Position numbers and translations under genes: made by a program. This document shows positions 46,426 through 56,335 of a stretch of DNA of 64,000 nucleotides, in pieces; the first letter of the stretch is position 1, and every line of letters begins with the position of its first letter. The notes beneath the pieces were generated by a model, which worked only from the letters and a program-made list of their open reading frames with translations, had not been told where the DNA came from and did not search any database. This DNA comes from Granulicella aggregans (lineage in GTDB: Bacteria > Acidobacteriota > Terriglobia > Terriglobales > Acidobacteriaceae): NCBI RefSeq assembly GCF_025685565.1, contig NZ_JAGSYE010000002.1:124001-188000 (forward strand), read 5' to 3'.

Positions 46426-49089
46426 ATGTTGACTTTGCGCCGCAGATTTTTATTCGCAACGATTGCCGCGCTTCTCGTCTCAACCGCCCCCGCCCACGCT
46501 GATCCGGCGCGATTCGATCTCGCTGGCCCCAAGGTAGAAGTACGCGTTACGCGCGACGGCGTCACCCTGCCCATCGCACAGGTTCCCAATCTCAAGGCCG
46601 GGGACAAGCTTTGGCTGCACCCCGACTTCCCTCCCAGCCAATCGGTCAAATACCTCCTTGTAGCCGCATTTCTCCGCGGCACTACCAACCCTCCGCCCGA
46701 CAACTGGTTCACCCGGATCGAGACATGGAACAAGGGTGTTCAGAGCGAAGGCGTCTTCATCACTGTTCCGCCGGAGGCTCAGCAGGTCATCCTCTTCCTT
46801 GCCCCTGAGACCGGCGGCGACTTCGGCACGCTCCGCTCGGCAGTCAAGGGTCGCCCAGGCATCTTCGTTCGCGCCTCGCAGGACCTCAACGAGGCTGGCT
46901 TCGAGCAGGCGCGCATCGAGAAGTATCTCGACAGCATGAAGACCGTCGACCCGAACGACCCTAAAGCGCTCTCCGAACACTCCACCCTGCTCGCCCGGAC
47001 TTTAGCCCTCAAGCCCAATGAAAACTGCTTCAAGCAGCCCGTTGACGCGCAGTACAACTGCCTGACTCAGTCCGGAAATCAACTTCTCCTCGACGACGGA
47101 CATGGTCAGACCGTCGCCTCCGCTCTGGCGAACGGCCCTAGCAGCGACTTCATTCAGGCCGCAAGTTACACGGGCATCGGTGGTGGCGGACTCTACAGTG
47201 CGTATGTCGGTGCCATCGTCGACCTCGTTCGCCTCACCAGCACGCTGCACACCGCGCAGTATCAGTACATTCCGGCGATTGCGTTTCCCAGCGATCAGCA
47301 GCTGAACCTGCGCCTAAACGCTCCACCCTCTTTCCATAACCCTAAGTCCGTCATCGTCATCGGGCTGCCTGCAATTCAGGCCGCAACGACTCCGCCGCTT
47401 CGAGCCGCCGATCCGAAGCAGGTCGCCTGCCTGCTCCGTCCCGACCTCGTCCTCGGCCTCGAAGGAGCTCCTCTCGTCTATTCAACCTCCTTTGCCCATG
47501 AACTGACGCTTCACGTCAATTCGGCTGACCACATTCCAGACGTCCCTCTTACTCCTGACGCCTTTCGTGGTGGCCTGATCGTGGCTCATGCGACGCACCG
47601 TGAACTTCTTCCGCCGTCCACACCGGATGACTCCGGCATTGTCACTACGCCGGTTCAAGAACCGACGAGCGAAACGAAGGCCAGTGCTCCGCCCAACTCG
47701 AAGCCCGCTCCCACGGCGACCTTTCCTCCAGGAACCCTGACAGGCACAGTGAATGGAATGTGGGGGTTCGACCACTTCACCGGCCCAACGCTCCCGCTGC
47801 AGAACGTGCCTGGCAAAGGCTGGAAGCTGGTGACAACCGATCCGCTCATTGTCGGGCAGGACAATCACCTCACACTTGCTTCGACCGGCACCGCCTGCGT
47901 TCAGGCCATCATCTCCGACTCGGTCCCAGGGACGGAGACCAAGCTCGACTGGAAGCGAGCGGACAAGGCCGACGAGATATCGCTGAACCTGCCCTTGAAG
48001 TCTCTGAACAAAGACACGGTTGAGCTTGCCATCAAGCAGTACGGCGATCCCGCAATCGACAAGGTGACCGCGAAGACCTACTCGGAGCCCGCCAAACTCG
48101 AGTCTCTGAACCTCCACGCCGGCGATGCTACCGCGGTGCTCTCTGGCAGCAGTCTCGACCAGGTCAAACAACTGGAGCTCAAGGGTCTCATCTTCACGCC
48201 CGCTCCGAACCGTGATGTCTCACAGGCAAACGAAGCGAAGAGCGACCTGCCGATGGAGCTCGATGCAAAGGCGAGCGATCCGAAGGCCATCGACGGCAAG
48301 ACCTCCGCGCCGAAGCTGTCTCCCGGTGATAAGTTGACCGCGACAGCCACGCTGAAGGACGGCCGAACCCTCACATTGCCCTTCACCGTCGGTAGCGCCC
48401 GGCCATCGATCACGCTTCTCAGCAAAGGCATCGATCAGCCTAAGGGATCGCCTATCCATCTCTCGCAGGACGATCTCCCTATCAACGACAAGCTGACTTT
48501 TTTCCTGAAGTCTGCCGACAACTACCCGCGCGGCCAGCAGGTTGAGATCGCCAGCATCGACGACTCCCTCCACACCAAGCTCAGCATTGCCGACGGCACG
48601 CTCGTCCTGCAGAACAAACACACCGTTCTCGCGACGCTTGAGCCGCTCAAGGTCTTTGGCCCGTCAGCCTTCGGTCCGCTTCATCTCCGCGCGATCGCAC
48701 CCGACGGCACCACGGGCGAGTGGATTCCCCTCGGAACGATCGTCCGCCTGCCCACACTTACGGATCTCCACTGCCCCGCCCGCGCCCGGCAACAGCCATG
48801 CACGCTCGAAGGATCAGACCTCTACCTCGTCGATGCCTTTTCGACCGACCAGGCATTCACCTCACCGATCGAAGTCCCTGAAGGGTTCGTGGGCAACTCC
48901 GTCGCCATCCCGCATCCCGGTGCTGACACCGTCTTCTATGTCCGTCTGCGCGACGATCCATCCACGACAAACCAGGTGACTCTGCCTGTATTGCCCATCG
49001 CGACGCCTCCAGCACCGGCCGCCCCTGCGAGTTCAGCCGTGCCCCTTCAGCCGGCTGCCGCGAGCGCGGCGACTCCTCCCACCAAGTAG
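46426..49089 (+). CDS. very large exported protein of unknown function
   Basis: An 887-residue protein with signal peptide (RRFLFATIAALLVSTAPAHA). The N-terminal half is mixed alpha/beta with a glycine-rich GIGGGGLYSAYVGAIVDL segment. The middle to C-terminal half (about 390-830) appears to be a chain of Ig-like beta domains (for example PGDKLTATATLKDGRTLTLP). The tail is Ala/Pro-rich. Two cysteines near 205-215 may be disulfide-bonded. No enzyme motif is visible. I do not recognise a named family; it may be an Acidobacteriota surface protein. A terminator follows. Confidence 0.75.
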   Translation: MLTLRRRFLFATIAALLVSTAPAHADPARFDLAGPKVEVRVTRDGVTLPIAQVPNLKAGDKLWLHPDFPPSQSVKYLLVAAFLRGTTNPPPDNWFTRIETWNKGVQSEGVFITVPPEAQQVILFLAPETGGDFGTLRSAVKGRPGIFVRASQDLNEAGFEQARIEKYLDSMKTVDPNDPKALSEHSTLLARTLALKPNENCFKQPVDAQYNCLTQSGNQLLLDDGHGQTVASALANGPSSDFIQAASYTGIGGGGLYSAYVGAIVDLVRLTSTLHTAQYQYIPAIAFPSDQQLNLRLNAPPSFHNPKSVIVIGLPAIQAATTPPLRAADPKQVACLLRPDLVLGLEGAPLVYSTSFAHELTLHVNSADHIPDVPLTPDAFRGGLIVAHATHRELLPPSTPDDSGIVTTPVQEPTSETKASAPPNSKPAPTATFPPGTLTGTVNGMWGFDHFTGPTLPLQNVPGKGWKLVTTDPLIVGQDNHLTLASTGTACVQAIISDSVPGTETKLDWKRADKADEISLNLPLKSLNKDTVELAIKQYGDPAIDKVTAKTYSEPAKLESLNLHAGDATAVLSGSSLDQVKQLELKGLIFTPAPNRDVSQANEAKSDLPMELDAKASDPKAIDGKTSAPKLSPGDKLTATATLKDGRTLTLPFTVGSARPSITLLSKGIDQPKGSPIHLSQDDLPINDKLTFFLKSADNYPRGQQVEIASIDDSLHTKLSIADGTLVLQNKHTVLATLEPLKVFGPSAFGPLHLRAIAPDGTTGEWIPLGTIVRLPTLTDLHCPARARQQPCTLEGSDLYLVDAFSTDQAFTSPIEVPEGFVGNSVAIPHPGADTVFYVRLRDDPSTTNQVTLPVLPIATPPAPAAPASSAVPLQPAAASAATPPTK

Positions 49090-49123
49090 GAAAGCGAAAA
49101 CGCTGCCCATTAGGAGGCAAGCG

Positions 49124-49151
49124 AAAGGCCCGGCGACTATGCCGGGCCTTT
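49124..49151. terminator. bidirectional rho-independent terminator
   Basis: An 11-bp stem (aaaggcccggc / gccgggccttt) with a 6-base loop has T-rich sequence on one side and A-rich on the other. It lies between the end of the large exported gene (49089) and the stop of the permease gene (49175), so it should serve both. Confidence 0.85.
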
Positions 49152-49174
49152 CACTTGTCCTCCTCTAGGTGGAC

Positions 49175-50773
49175 CTACTCTAGTTCAGCAGCGATCTGTT
49201 TCTGCAACCGGCTGTTCTTCTGACTGTAAGTGAAGTAAACCACCAGCCCGATGAGGAGCCAGACAATCAAACGGATCCAGTTCCACTTGCCCAGCGTGTA
49301 CATCATGTATGCGTTGAAGGCGATCCCCAGGATGGGCACCAGCGGAACTAAGGGCGTCTTGAAGGGCCGCTCTCGCGTGGGATCCTTGCGTCGAAGCACC
49401 ATGATCGCGATGCATACGATGACAAAGGCGAGCAACGTTCCGATGTTCACCATGTCGCCGATGATCTCAATCGGGGTCACTGATCCAACGATCGCGGCCA
49501 GTGCTCCTGCCAGGATTGTAGCCTTCCAAGGCGTGCGGAACTTTGGGTGAATCGAGCCGAAGAATGCCTTCGGGAGCAATCCATCATTGGCCATCGCATA
49601 GAGCACGCGGCTCTGGCCAAGGAGCATCACCAGCATCACGCTTGTGAGGCCAGCAATCGCTCCAATCGTAATGATGTTGGCGGCCCAGACGAGGTTGTGA
49701 TCTAGAAACGCTCTCGCGATCGGCGCTTCGATATTGATCGATGGCCAGTAAACCATCCCGGTCAACACTGCGGCCACGCCTATGTAAAGCAACGTGCATA
49801 CCGACAGCGACACGATGATCCCTATCGGCATATCGCGCTGGGGGTTCTTCGCCTCCTGCGCCGTGGTGGATACCGCGTCGAAGCCGATGTAAGAGAAGAA
49901 GATCAGGCCAGCCGCTTTACCAATCCCCGCCCAGCCAAAAGGGGCAAAGCTGTGCCAGTCGTTGCCCCAGTTCGCCCGATTGACATAATGGGCACCCAAA
50001 TACAGAACGAAGAGCACCACCGAAACCTTCAACACCACAATCGTCGCATTGAACTTTGCGGACTCTTTGATCCCGATCACAAGAACTGTAGTGATCACCA
50101 GCGCGATGAGGAATGCTGGCAGGTTGAACCCGATCTCAACACCGAAGATCGTAGGTGCTCCAAGCAAAGCATGCGCCTGGTCAACCATGGCCTGCGACGG
50201 ATGAGCAACCAGCGCCGCGAGAGCGTCACTGAAGGGCCTGGATCCGACAACCAGAGAGGGATCGGACTTTGCCAGCGCTTGACGCGCCACAATCTTCAGC
50301 GCTGTCGCTTGACCCGTCCAGTGGTCGTACGAGAGCCACAAGGGGAAATTAATATGCACGATCGCCAGCAGTTCGATGAAATGATTCGACCACCCGGAGC
50401 TCACCGTGCTCGCACCCATAGCGTATTCGAGCGTCAGGTCCCAGCCGATGATCCACGCCATCAACTCACCCAGCGTGGCATAAGCATAGGTGTAGGCCGA
50501 ACCAGCGAGAGGGATCATCGCGGCGAATTCTGCGTAGCAAAGGCCGGCGAAGAGACACCCCAACCCCGACAACACAAAAGAAAGCATCAACGCGGGACCG
50601 ACCTTCTGAGAGGCCAGGCCCGAAAGAACGAAGATCCCGGCGCCAATCACAGCGCCTACGCCCAGCGCCGTGAGCGAAAACGGCCCAAGAGAGCGTTCCA
50701 GCGTCTCTGACCCTTCTGCCTGGGCCTCTGCCATGAGTACGGTCATTGACTTCTTTGCGAAAAGCTTCGACAT
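49175..50773 (-). CDS. APC-family amino-acid permease 2
   Basis: A 532-residue carrier with about 12-14 helices. The APC signature GVGAVIGAGIFVLSGLAS lies at the first helix. Further motifs are SAYTYAYATLGELMAWIIGWDL, FFSYIGFDAVSTTAQEAKNP and the C-terminal TPWKATILAG. It resembles cationic amino-acid transporters of the YfnA type; substrate is not proven. The ATG at 50773 with GGGAG upstream is preferred over the in-frame ATG at 50821. Last gene in the acc operon run, after another APC permease. Confidence 0.9.
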   Translation of the reverse strand: MSKLFAKKSMTVLMAEAQAEGSETLERSLGPFSLTALGVGAVIGAGIFVLSGLASQKVGPALMLSFVLSGLGCLFAGLCYAEFAAMIPLAGSAYTYAYATLGELMAWIIGWDLTLEYAMGASTVSSGWSNHFIELLAIVHINFPLWLSYDHWTGQATALKIVARQALAKSDPSLVVGSRPFSDALAALVAHPSQAMVDQAHALLGAPTIFGVEIGFNLPAFLIALVITTVLVIGIKESAKFNATIVVLKVSVVLFVLYLGAHYVNRANWGNDWHSFAPFGWAGIGKAAGLIFFSYIGFDAVSTTAQEAKNPQRDMPIGIIVSLSVCTLLYIGVAAVLTGMVYWPSINIEAPIARAFLDHNLVWAANIITIGAIAGLTSVMLVMLLGQSRVLYAMANDGLLPKAFFGSIHPKFRTPWKATILAGALAAIVGSVTPIEIIGDMVNIGTLLAFVIVCIAIMVLRRKDPTRERPFKTPLVPLVPILGIAFNAYMMYTLGKWNWIRLIVWLLIGLVVYFTYSQKNSRLQKQIAAELE

Positions 50774-50895
50774 CGTTGCTTGTTTCTCCCTGATTCGATT
50801 GCTGTTGCTGGTGTCATACAAAGCCTAGGAAGCAGACTCTGGCTTAGCTATGTATTTCATGCGGCTGCGAATCCGGCATCGCTCACCAACGCGAG

Positions 50896-52488
50896 CTAAT
50901 CGGCTACTTTCGGCTCCGGCGTCTTGGCCGAGCCGCCTCGCTTCCACAGCAGATATACCGGAACGCCGATCAAAACCAGAATCAGCCCCGGCCAAGTGTA
51001 CTGAGGTTTGTAACGCAAGAGTACAACACAAATCCATGCTGCCATCGCGATATACACTGCCGGGAGCACCGGGTAGCCAAACGCCTTATACGGCCTCACC
51101 GCATCCGGGCGCGTCCGTCGCAGCACAAAGAGTCCGACAATCGTGAGGATGTAGAAGACCAGGACCGCGAAGACGACGTAATCCAGCAACTGCCCATAGC
51201 TGCCCGAAAGACAGAGAAGACACGTCCACGCCCACTGTACCCAAAGTGAGTTCACCGGCGTATTCGACTTCGGACTCAGCTTGCCCACGCCCTTGAAGAA
51301 GAGCCCGTCCCGGCTCATCGCGTAGTACACCCGGGCACCCGCCAGCAGCATCCCGTTCACACATCCAAATGTTGATATAAGTATGGCTCCAGCCATCAGC
51401 TTCGCGCCGACGCTGCCAAAGACTGCCTCCATAACGGCTGTCGCGACTCGATCCTCTGCGGCGTACTGAATGCCCCGTCCTGCCAGCGTAGTCGCATTCG
51501 GATCACCGACAAGCGGAAGTGCGCTCAGATAGACAAAGTTACAAAGCACGTAAAGTAGCAACACGACGCCCGTGCCTATCGCCAACGAGAGCGGCAGGTT
51601 GCGCTTCGGATTTCGGATCTCCCCTGCCGTGAACGTCACGTTGTTCCAAGCATCCGCCGAAAACAGCGATCCCACCTGCACCACTGCTACAACCGTGAGT
51701 ACACCCACAAGCACGGTCGGCCCACTCGCCCCGACCTGCACCGGATGCAGCGCTGTCAGCCCGGAGCCAGCCCAGAACGCGTGCCATCCCGCTCCGAAGT
51801 TCGCCGCCATCGCCACGGCATTCTTCGCCAGAGCACCTACCAGCACCACCGCAGCAAGGGCCACGATCTTCGCTGAGGTAAAGACATTTTGCACCGCCGC
51901 ACCCAGCTTCACGCCGAGCGTATTGGTGAACGTCAGCAGCGTGATAATGAGGATCGCGACAAGGTTCGCCGTGTTCAGGCCGATCGTGCCCGAACCCACA
52001 TGCCATATCCAGTTCTTCGTGCTCACGCCCGGAATGAAGACACCCAGAAACTTCCCAAAGCCCACGCCAACCGCCGCAATCGTCCCTGTCTGGATCACCA
52101 GGAAGAGCGTCCATCCATACAGAAATCCCCACAGCGGCCCCAGCGACTCGCGAAGATACACATACTGGCCGCCCGCCTTTGGCATCATCGCCGCCAGTTC
52201 ACCGTAGCTGAGCGCACCGATGATCGTCATCACCGCCGTCACTAGCCACGCCGCGATCAGCAGTGCCGGCGACCCCAGAGTCCGCGACATGTCCGCCGAC
52301 ACAATGAAGATCCCCGACCCGATCATCGACCCCATCACGATGGCCGTCGCCGAGAACAACCCCATTCCCTGCACAAAGTGCGGAGTTCCCGCAAGGGCCC
52401 CATCCTTCGTCGACGCGCCCGAAACCTTGTCATCCTTCGTTGAAGGCGGAGGATCTGCTTGCGTCTTTGTCGTTAATGGAATTGTCAC
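50896..52488 (-). CDS. APC-family amino-acid permease 1
   Basis: A 530-residue carrier with about 12 helices. The signature TAIVMGSMIGSGIFIVSADM lies at the first helix, and GGQYVYLRESLGPLWGFLYG is typical of the family. NVTFTAGEIRNPKRNLPLSL is a conserved loop. The N-terminal 35 residues are polar and not part of the helices. GGGGAA lies upstream of the ATG. It is 11 bases from thiE and 122 from permease 2. The two permeases are not close copies of each other. Confidence 0.9.
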   Translation of the reverse strand: MTIPLTTKTQADPPPSTKDDKVSGASTKDGALAGTPHFVQGMGLFSATAIVMGSMIGSGIFIVSADMSRTLGSPALLIAAWLVTAVMTIIGALSYGELAAMMPKAGGQYVYLRESLGPLWGFLYGWTLFLVIQTGTIAAVGVGFGKFLGVFIPGVSTKNWIWHVGSGTIGLNTANLVAILIITLLTFTNTLGVKLGAAVQNVFTSAKIVALAAVVLVGALAKNAVAMAANFGAGWHAFWAGSGLTALHPVQVGASGPTVLVGVLTVVAVVQVGSLFSADAWNNVTFTAGEIRNPKRNLPLSLAIGTGVVLLLYVLCNFVYLSALPLVGDPNATTLAGRGIQYAAEDRVATAVMEAVFGSVGAKLMAGAILISTFGCVNGMLLAGARVYYAMSRDGLFFKGVGKLSPKSNTPVNSLWVQWAWTCLLCLSGSYGQLLDYVVFAVLVFYILTIVGLFVLRRTRPDAVRPYKAFGYPVLPAVYIAMAAWICVVLLRYKPQYTWPGLILVLIGVPVYLLWKRGGSAKTPEPKVAD

Positions 52489-52499
52489 GTTCCCCAGTT

Positions 52500-53126
52500 C
52501 TACCGCAAAATCTCAAGAAAGTCCCGCGCCACTTTCTCGACACTCTCCCCTGGCACAAACAACCCACTGATCACCGCCACGGAATCCGCCCCGGCCCCAA
52601 TCACCGACCGCGCATTCTCCCGCGTAATCCCACCAATCGCGACCAGAGGCTTGCGTGTCAGAGCCCGGGCCCGCCGCACTCCTTCCAGCCCCACCACTGG
52701 CTCCGCATCAAGCTTCGTCCCCGTAGCGAAGACCGGCCCAATGGCCACATAATCCGCTGCCCCCGCATCCGCCGCAATCACCTGCGCCTCTGTATGCGTC
52801 GACAGGCCGATCACCTTGTTCACTCCCAGAACAAGCCGGGCATCCTCGGGCGGCAGATCCTCCTGCCCTACATGCACGCCGTCCCACCCGGCAATCACCG
52901 CCAGATCGCTACGGTCATTCATAAGGAGCGTCGTACGACTTCCCGCAAACGCTTCGAGAATCAACTCAGCGTTTCGCAGAACCGCCTGCGGCCCGGCATC
53001 CTTGTCACGATATTGCAGAAGCGTAACGCCAGCCGCTCGGAGCTCAGTCGTAAATGTAAGAAGCGTGACTCCACGCGACAACAGCACACCAGCATCGGCA
53101 ATGACATAGAGTCGAGGAAGCGTCAT
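52500..53126 (-). CDS. thiE: thiamine-phosphate synthase
   Basis: Condenses HMP-PP and HET-P to thiamine phosphate. The ATG at 53126 gives 208 residues, with a GTG one codon upstream. TIM-barrel motifs are LLQYRDKDAG, LLMNDRSDLAVIAGWDGVHVGQEDLP, VIGLSTHTEAQ, YVAIGPVFATGTK and LVAIGGITRENA, all classic for ThiE. It lies 11 bases after accC and 11 before the permease. No TPP riboswitch was recognised nearby, so regulation is likely through the operon. Confidence 0.96.
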   Translation of the reverse strand: MTLPRLYVIADAGVLLSRGVTLLTFTTELRAAGVTLLQYRDKDAGPQAVLRNAELILEAFAGSRTTLLMNDRSDLAVIAGWDGVHVGQEDLPPEDARLVLGVNKVIGLSTHTEAQVIAADAGAADYVAIGPVFATGTKLDAEPVVGLEGVRRARALTRKPLVAIGGITRENARSVIGAGADSVAVISGLFVPGESVEKVARDFLEILR

Positions 53127-53137
53127 CACAGGCCGTC

Positions 53138-54493
53138 TTACTTCGCGGCCTGCCGCTCGAAGAACCGCTCCATGAACTTCGTATCGAACGCCCCGGACCG
53201 GAACTCTTCATCCGCAAAGATCTTCTCGTGTAGCGGAATCGTCGTATGGATGCCCTGCACCACGAACTGGCTCAGAGCGCGCTGCATCTTGTTCATCGCT
53301 TCGTCGCGATTTTTGCCATGGCAGATCAGCTTCGCAATCATCGAGTCGTAGTACGGGGGCACCACGCCCTCGGAGTACTGCGCCGTATCCACTCGCACGC
53401 CGTTACCACCGGGAACGTTGAACGCCGTAATCTTGCCTGCAGATGGCGTGAACTTCTCCGGATGCTCCGCATTGATGCGGCACTCGATCGCGTGCCCGCG
53501 AATCGTCACCGGCTCCGTGATGATGGAGCTCAGCTTCTCGCCCATCGCAATCCGCAGCTGCGCCTTCACCAGGTCGATACCTGTAACCATCTCGGTTACA
53601 CAATGCTCCACCTGGATGCGCGTGTTCATCTCGATGAAGTAGATCTTGCCGTCCTCATCCATCAGAAACTCGATCGTTCCCGCGTTCCAGTAACCGATCT
53701 CCTTCAGCGAGCGCTCGATGGTCTTGCCAAGCTCTGCCCGTAACTTCGGGCTCACCTGCAACGATGGGGCCTCTTCAATCAACTTCTGATGACGCCGCTG
53801 AATCGAGCACTCGCGTTCGCCCAGGCTCATCACGTTGCCGTGTTCATCGGCCAGTACCTGGAACTCGATGTGCCGTGGCCGCTCGATGAACTTCTCCATG
53901 TACATATCGCCGTTGCCGAACGCATTCGCAGCTTCGGTCGATGCCTGGTTATAAAGCTCCGGCAGCTCCGCAGCGTTTCTGCAGATACGCATGCCTCGTC
54001 CGCCGCCGCCTGCGACGGCTTTCAGGATCACCGGATAGCCAACCGACTTCGCCCACTCCAGCGCGTCGTCCGCGCTCGCGATCACGCCGTCGGATCCCGG
54101 AAGAATCGGCACCTTGGCCTTCTTCATCGTCTGACGCGCAGTGGACTTCTCGCCCATCATCCGCGTCACCTCCGGCGGAGGCCCGATGAACTTGATGTTC
54201 GAAGCCCGGCACACCTCGGCGAAATTGGCATTCTCGCTCAGCAGTCCATAGCCCGGATGGATCGCATCGACATCCGCGATCTCCGCAGCCGAGATGACAG
54301 CAGGAACATTCAGATACGAGTCCGCCGAGCGTGCCGGGCCGATGCAGATTGCTTCATCAGCGAACCGAACGTGCAGGCTGTTCCTGTCGGCCTCGCTGTA
54401 CACAGCGACCGTGCGAATGCCCATCTCCTTGCACGCGCTGATGACGCGCAGTGCAATCTCTCCCCGATTTGCGATCAATACCTTACGAAACAT
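53138..54493 (-). CDS. accC: acetyl-CoA carboxylase biotin carboxylase subunit
   Basis: ATP-dependent carboxylation of biotin on AccB, the first step of fatty-acid synthesis. The 451-residue product has [21 protein letters not shown], the ATP-grasp segments [13 protein letters not shown] and [20 protein letters not shown], and the metal ligands and catalytic residues in [20 protein letters not shown]. The C-terminal domain ends near ERFFERQ. GAAAGG precedes the ATG. It follows the small gene at 54503 by 9 bases. Confidence 0.98.
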   Translation of the reverse strand: MFRKVLIANRGEIALRVISACKEMGIRTVAVYSEADRNSLHVRFADEAICIGPARSADSYLNVPAVISAAEIADVDAIHPGYGLLSENANFAEVCRASNIKFIGPPPEVTRMMGEKSTARQTMKKAKVPILPGSDGVIASADDALEWAKSVGYPVILKAVAGGGGRGMRICRNAAELPELYNQASTEAANAFGNGDMYMEKFIERPRHIEFQVLADEHGNVMSLGERECSIQRRHQKLIEEAPSLQVSPKLRAELGKTIERSLKEIGYWNAGTIEFLMDEDGKIYFIEMNTRIQVEHCVTEMVTGIDLVKAQLRIAMGEKLSSIITEPVTIRGHAIECRINAEHPEKFTPSAGKITAFNVPGGNGVRVDTAQYSEGVVPPYYDSMIAKLICHGKNRDEAMNKMQRALSQFVVQGIHTTIPLHEKIFADEEFRSGAFDTKFMERFFERQAAK

Positions 54494-54502
54494 TTCTGCC
54501 TT

Positions 54503-54679
54503 TCAGAAGATGAGGTGCAAGAATGCAATAACGACCGCACCGATGCACTCGGCAAACAACTCAGTCAAGAAATCAAGGAGCAACACGTTCCCCCATCCAT
54601 CCTTCGGAGAGCTCAAGTCGCGAGCCCACTCGCGCATCTCTTGCGCGTCGTGCACGGGGCTGGGAGCTAGCGTCTTCAT
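54503..54679 (-). CDS. small conserved-position protein between accB and accC
   Basis: A 58-residue open frame that starts with an ATG overlapping the TGA of accB (ATGA), and ends 9 bases before accC. The sequence begins [20 protein letters not shown]. The C-terminal half ([20 protein letters not shown]) is hydrophobic and may be a single membrane or amphipathic helix. The overlap and clean placement argue that it is translated with accB. It is too short to recognise, but it could be a membrane adaptor or regulator of the carboxylase; that is speculation. Confidence 0.6.
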   Translation of the reverse strand: MKTLAPSPVHDAQEMREWARDLSSPKDGWGNVLLLDFLTELFAECIGAVVIAFLHLIF

Positions 54680-55170
54680 ACCGCCTTAATCGAAAACAGC
54701 GGCTGCCCGTACTCCACCGGCTGTCCGCTGGTCGCAATCCGCGCCACGATCTCACCAGCCGCATCCGCCTCAATCTCGTTCATCAGCTTCATGGCCTCGA
54801 CGATGCAGAGCACCTGCCCTACCTCGACCACATCGCCGACCTTCACAAACGGAGCTGACCCCGGCGAAGGCGAATCGTAGAACGTCCCAACGATGGGCGA
54901 CTTCACCTGATGCAGCGCAGCCTCCGGCACAGCCGCTGCAACCGCTGTCTGTGCCGCTGAAGGAGCAGGAGCTGCAGCATTCTGCCCGCCCGAAGCACTC
55001 AGCCACTGCGCTAAAGTCGCCGGATCCAGCGCCGTCGCCGGTCCTGCCGCCGTCGCAAACTTGATCCTGATCTTCGTGTCGCCGCGCTCCGCCTCGTACT
55101 CGGCGATGCCGTTCTCTTTCAAAAAACCAACCAGATCCTGCAACTTCTCCAGATTCGTCTCGTCTTCCAT
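54676..55170 (-). CDS. accB: acetyl-CoA carboxylase biotin carboxyl carrier protein
   Basis: Carries biotin between biotin carboxylase and carboxyltransferase. From the ATG at 55170 it has 164 residues; the frame opens further upstream, into the peptidase gene, but [20 protein letters not shown] is the expected N-terminal domain. A Pro/Ala-rich linker (~45-85) leads to the biotinyl domain with [12 protein letters not shown]; Lys128 is the biotin site. The last residues are [10 protein letters not shown]. It ends 4 bases inside the small gene. Confidence 0.97.
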   Translation of the reverse strand: MEDETNLEKLQDLVGFLKENGIAEYEAERGDTKIRIKFATAAGPATALDPATLAQWLSASGGQNAAAPAPSAAQTAVAAAVPEAALHQVKSPIVGTFYDSPSPGSAPFVKVGDVVEVGQVLCIVEAMKLMNEIEADAAGEIVARIATSGQPVEYGQPLFSIKAV

Positions 55171-55202
55171 CGGATCTCTTTCTTCCCTCTCAAAATCGGA
55201 CT

Positions 55203-56285
55203 TTACAGCTGTGTCCATGCCTTTACGCTTGGCGTCAAAACCTCACCGCCAGAAGCCGTAACCAGCACCATGTCTTCGATGCGCACACCGAACTTACCCG
55301 GCATATACACTCCGGGTTCAACCGTTACCACCATACCGCGTTTCAGAACTTCCTTCTGATCCTTCGCCACACGCGGGCCTTCGTGAATCTCAAGTCCGAC
55401 CCCGTGCCCGGTAGAGTGCGTGAAGTATTCATCCAGCTTCGCCGCTCGCAGGATGCTCCGCGCCGCCTCGTCCACATCGCCCAGCGCAACTCCAGGAGCG
55501 ATCTTCGCGACGGCGGCTTCCTGCGCTTCCAGTACCGCATGATACACGTCAAACTCCTCCTGGCTCGCCTTGCCGAGGTGGATCGTCCGAGTCATATCGG
55601 AGCAGTAGCCGTCCATGACCACGCCGAAGTCGAGCGTCACAAAGCCGCGCTTCGGCAGCCTAGCTCCGGTCGCCCGACCGTGTGGCAGCGCGGATCGTTC
55701 GCCGCTGGCGACGATCGTCTCAAAAGACATCCCTTCAGCCCCGGCAAGCCGTGCCGCATGTTCCAACTCTGCAGCGACCTGAATCTCGGTCAACCCCGAA
55801 CGCAGATAGCCGAGCATGTGGTCAAAGAGTTTGCACCCGGCCAACGCAGCCCGCCGCATCACTTCGATCTCAGCGTCGTCCTTGACTTCGCGGAGTCCCG
55901 CCACGATCGGCCCGCTCGGCTGGAAGAAACTCCTTCGCACTTTGCCCGGAACAGCCTTCCGCATCGCCTCAAACGTGGCTACAGACGTATGCACGGCGTC
56001 GAATCCGCAGCGCTCTATGCCCGCCGCCGCTGCCTCCTCGCACGCTTTAGCCAGCGTGGCCTTGGGGACGATTACTACCTTTGACCCGACCGCCTCGGCC
56101 TTCGCCTGCGCCGTATAGCGCCCGTCGGTAAAGAGCGTCGCCCTGCCACCATGCAGCAGGAGCGCCGCACTCGATCCAGTAAATCCGCTCAAATACCGAA
56201 CATCCGGAAGGTGTGTCACCAGCAGGGCGTTCATCCCCCCGCTCAGCAACGCGGTGGCCCGCCTCTGTCTCACTCGAAAACTCAT
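55203..56285 (-). CDS. M24 Xaa-Pro aminopeptidase/dipeptidase
   Basis: Cleaves peptides with proline in the second position; a dinuclear metalloenzyme. The 360-residue sequence has an N-terminal creatinase-like domain (~1-130) and the pita-bread domain with metal ligands in [18 protein letters not shown] (two Asp), [15 protein letters not shown] (His), [11 protein letters not shown] (Glu) and RIEDMVLV (Glu). PepQ/PepP-like. It precedes accB by 32 bases, a pairing that I recall in several bacterial genomes. It is divergent from the phosphoesterase at 56336, with only 50 bases between. Confidence 0.93.
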   Translation of the reverse strand: MSFRVRQRRATALLSGGMNALLVTHLPDVRYLSGFTGSSAALLLHGGRATLFTDGRYTAQAKAEAVGSKVVIVPKATLAKACEEAAAAGIERCGFDAVHTSVATFEAMRKAVPGKVRRSFFQPSGPIVAGLREVKDDAEIEVMRRAALAGCKLFDHMLGYLRSGLTEIQVAAELEHAARLAGAEGMSFETIVASGERSALPHGRATGARLPKRGFVTLDFGVVMDGYCSDMTRTIHLGKASQEEFDVYHAVLEAQEAAVAKIAPGVALGDVDEAARSILRAAKLDEYFTHSTGHGVGLEIHEGPRVAKDQKEVLKRGMVVTVEPGVYMPGKFGVRIEDMVLVTASGGEVLTPSVKAWTQL

Positions 56286-56335
56286 CGATCTCTATTCTAT
56301 CGGAGCGGAGTCGTCCCAAACCGTTATCATAGAGT

